From Candidatus Rokuibacteriota bacterium (GTDB lineage Bacteria; Methylomirabilota; Methylomirabilia; Rokubacteriales; JACPHL01), in assembly GCA_016188625.1 (NCBI GenBank), contig JACPHL010000199.1:1-7945 (forward strand): a stretch of 7,945 bases of DNA, written 5' to 3'. Shown here piece by piece: positions 6,308 to 7,945 of this stretch. The stretch's first letter is position 1. Each line of letters begins with the position of its first letter. The position numbers were made by a program, and so were the translations under genes. Under the pieces are notes generated by a model that was not told where the DNA came from, did no database searches, and saw only the letters and a list, made by a program, of their open reading frames with translations.

Positions 6308-6336
6308 TTGACACCGGCCCGGCCGCCGCGATAAAT
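6308..6336 (+). promoter_or_regulatory. sigma-70-type promoter of the grdE-like gene
   Basis: TTGACA (6308-6313) is followed by 17 bases and ATAAAT (6331-6336). This is a near-consensus pair in DNA where such boxes are rare. It is followed by an AT-rich leader (ATATTAATTTT at 6351-6361). It predicts a transcript start near 6343 and a leader of about 35 bases. It shows that the grd-like pair is transcribed from its own start, separately from the methyl-transfer cassette. Confidence 0.65.
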
Positions 6337-6342
6337 TCCTTC

Positions 6343-6376
6343 TACGGGAGATATTAATTTTCAGTATGTGAGAATC
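6343..6376 (+). repeat. right copy of grd-type leader element
   Basis: This is the leader of the grdE-like gene, aligned gap-free to 243-276 with 25 of 34 identities. It ends three bases before the GTG start codon. GTGAG at 6368-6372 within it is the only ribosome binding site candidate, six bases from the start, so part of the conservation may reflect translation initiation. The rest, including TAC at 6343 and TATGTGA, suggests common descent or a shared regulator. Confidence 0.5.
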
Positions 6377-6378
6377 CG

Positions 6379-7671
6379 GTGGAACTGACCCTGGAGAGCT
6401 TTGAGGTTCGCGCCGTCGAGTTCGGCACGCGGACCGCGTTCGTGGACGGGGTCCTCTCGATCGACCGGGAGGAGATCCGCCGGCTCGCGGGGGACGGCCG
6501 GTTCATCGAGGACGTCCAAGTCGAGCTGGCGTCGCCGGGCGAGGCGACCCGGATCGTCCACGTGCTGGACGCCCTCGAGCCCCGGATCAAGGTGGACGGG
6601 GAGGCGGTCGCGTTCCCGGGCTTTCTCGGGCCGGCCCGCACCGTCGGGCACGGGGTGACCAGGCGCCTGGCCGGGCTCGCGGTGCTGGAGTCGGCCGAGC
6701 TGCCGGAGCCGACGGGCGGGATCCTGGAGTTCAACGAGGGGGTCATCGACATGAGCGGGCCGGGGGCCGACCGCTGCGCCTGCTCGACCACCCACAACGT
6801 GGTCCTCCTCTTCACGGCGCGCCGCGGCGCGACCAACCGCGAGTTCGAGTCCGCGCTCCGCCTCGGGGCCCTCCGGGTCACCCGGCGGCTCGCCGAAACG
6901 GTGCTCGACGCGCCCGGGCCCGACGCGGTCGAGCGGTTCGAGCTGGGCGGGGCCGATCCCGACCTGCCGCGCGTGGTCTACGTGGACCAGGTGCAGCACC
7001 AGGGCTTCCTGGTCCAGACCTTCCTCTACGGCCAGCCCATCGAGCACCTCGTCCCCACGGTCCTGCACCCGAACGAGTACTTCGACGGGGCGGTGGTGAG
7101 CGGCAACTACCGGAGCATGATGAAGGTGCCGACCTGGCTCCGCCTGAACCATCCGGTCATCCGGGCGCTCTACCGCCGCCATGCGCGCGACCTGAACTTC
7201 ATCGGGGTGGTCTTCTGCCGCGGGCACCACGGCGATCACCTGCTCAAGGAGCGTAACGGCCACATGGTGGCGAACGCCGCGCGCATGCTCGGGGCCGAGG
7301 GCGCCGTCATGACGCTCGAGGGGACCGGGAACACGTGGGTGGACTTCATGCAGAGCGCGCGCGCGCTGGAGCGCGCGGGGATCAAGACCGTCCAGGTCGT
7401 CCATGAGCTGGGCGGACCGGAAGGGAAGGACTGGCCCGTCGTGGATTACACGCCGGAGGCCGACGCCATCGTGAGCGGCGGCGGCGCCGATCGCCGGTTC
7501 GCGCTCCCGGCGGTCGCGCGCGTGGTCGGGGGCCCCGAGGTGGTGTTCAGCACGGCCGAGGGGTGGGGCCAGCGCTTCAGCGCGGCGGATAGCCTGACCG
7601 TCAGCGCCCACGAGATGTACGCCGGATTCTGGATGATGCAGACGAACGGGTTCACGGCCCGGGACTTCTAG
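6379..7671 (+). CDS. GrdE/GrdG/GrdI-like reductase component B protein without the pyruvoyl Cys
   Basis: A 430-residue full-length homologue of the component B proprotein of glycine, sarcosine or betaine reductase. Family marks in order: ELTLESFEVRAVEFG start, VELASPGEATRI (48-59), GIIDMSGPGA-like GVIDMSGPGA (121-130), THNVV (138-142), PNEYFDGAVVSGN (231-243), LNFIGVVF (272-279), EGTGN (314-318) and SGGG (366-369). In the studied enzymes the proprotein is cut between Asn and Cys in the SGNC/SDNC motif and the Cys becomes a catalytic pyruvoyl group (about position 242 in GrdE). Here the motif reads VSGNYRSMM, with Tyr244 in place of Cys. No auto-cleavage or pyruvoyl formation is expected. A C133-A-C135 pair lies in the middle domain, which I do not recall from classical members. 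The GTG start is supported by the weak GTGAG and by a matching N-terminal relic at 68. The product probably pairs with the GrdB-like protein 15 bases downstream. Substrate unknown. Confidence 0.88.
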   Translation: MELTLESFEVRAVEFGTRTAFVDGVLSIDREEIRRLAGDGRFIEDVQVELASPGEATRIVHVLDALEPRIKVDGEAVAFPGFLGPARTVGHGVTRRLAGLAVLESAELPEPTGGILEFNEGVIDMSGPGADRCACSTTHNVVLLFTARRGATNREFESALRLGALRVTRRLAETVLDAPGPDAVERFELGGADPDLPRVVYVDQVQHQGFLVQTFLYGQPIEHLVPTVLHPNEYFDGAVVSGNYRSMMKVPTWLRLNHPVIRALYRRHARDLNFIGVVFCRGHHGDHLLKERNGHMVANAARMLGAEGAVMTLEGTGNTWVDFMQSARALERAGIKTVQVVHELGGPEGKDWPVVDYTPEADAIVSGGGADRRFALPAVARVVGGPEVVFSTAEGWGQRFSAADSLTVSAHEMYAGFWMMQTNGFTARDF

Positions 7672-7686
7672 GACGGGGTGGTCGAG

Positions 7687-7945
7687 ATGACGCCACTCAA
7701 GGTCGTCCACTACATCAATCAGTTCTTCGGCGGGATCGGCGGTGAGGACAAGGCGGACGCGAGCCCGACCTACCGATCCGGGCCGGTGGGGCCCGGGACG
7801 GCCCTGGCGAGGCACCTGGGCGCCGGGGCGACCGTCGTGGGAACGCTGATCTGCGGGGACAACTATTTCGTCGAGCACACGGACGAGGCGGTCACCGAGC
7901 TGCTCCAGCTGGCCAAGACCTACGACGCCGACGTGCTGGTGGCGG
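7687..7945 (+). CDS. GrdB/GrdF/GrdH-like component B subunit, 5' part
   Basis: The first 86 codons of a gene that continues past the window. The translation begins MTPLKVVHYINQFFGGIGGE and continues through GPVGPGTAL (32-40) and ICGDNYFVEHTDEAV (55-69), ending VLVA. These are the N-terminal marks of the selenoprotein/cysteine B subunit of glycine, sarcosine and betaine reductases, normally over 400 residues. GGGGTG at 7675-7680 is six bases before the ATG, and the grdE-like stop is 15 bases away, so the pair is an operon. In the family the catalytic selenocysteine (in-frame TGA) or cysteine lies in the C-terminal half, outside this window, so the active-site type cannot be judged. A decayed copy of this start is at 6205. 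Confidence 0.88.
   Translation, partial: MTPLKVVHYINQFFGGIGGEDKADASPTYRSGPVGPGTALARHLGAGATVVGTLICGDNYFVEHTDEAVTELLQLAKTYDADVLVA

Overview
The window is very GC-rich bacterial DNA with dense, mostly same-strand coding and Shine-Dalgarno-led genes. It carries two linked modules on the + strand. No rRNA, tRNA, CRISPR or transposase is visible. The taxon cannot be fixed from the sequence. Codon use and gene content fit an uncultured high-GC soil or subsurface lineage, but that is inference only.

Module 1 (348-6079) is a corrinoid/tetrahydrofolate methyl-transfer cassette. In order it holds: a long methylenetetrahydrofolate reductase with a MetV-type cysteine-rich C-terminus; a pterin-binding methyltransferase of the MtgA/AcsE/MetH-pterin type, coupled to it by an ATGA overlap; a zinc-type homocysteine S-methyltransferase-family protein; the wreck of a CaiB/BaiF (family III) CoA-transferase gene; a corrinoid protein with an intact DxHDxG motif; and a URO-D-fold methyltransferase with the HxC...C zinc site. 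Together these have the parts list of a methylotrophic or demethylating pathway: substrate methyl group to corrinoid protein (URO-D protein), corrinoid to THF (pterin protein), then methyl-THF to methylene-THF (MetF). The logic resembles anaerobic O-demethylases and chloromethane (cmu) utilisation. No corrinoid activator is present in the window.

Module 2 (6301-7945) has a recognisable TTGACA-N17-ATAAAT promoter. It drives a full-length homologue of the glycine/sarcosine/betaine reductase component B proprotein (GrdE/GrdG/GrdI family), followed 15 bases later by the start of its GrdB/GrdF/GrdH-type partner, which runs off the window. The GrdE-like protein has Tyr where the family has the Asn-Cys cleavage cysteine that becomes the pyruvoyl group, so it probably stays uncleaved and works by other chemistry.

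The borders of module 1 hold relics of module 2. A 20-codon copy of the grdE-like start lies at 68-127. A copy of the grdE-like leader lies at 243-276. A frameshifted copy of the grdB-like start, with its ribosome binding site, lies at 6205-6291. The methyl-transfer cassette therefore appears to sit inside or between duplicated, decayed copies of the grd-like locus. This recurring association, together with the missing pyruvoyl cysteine, is the main candidate for something undescribed here.
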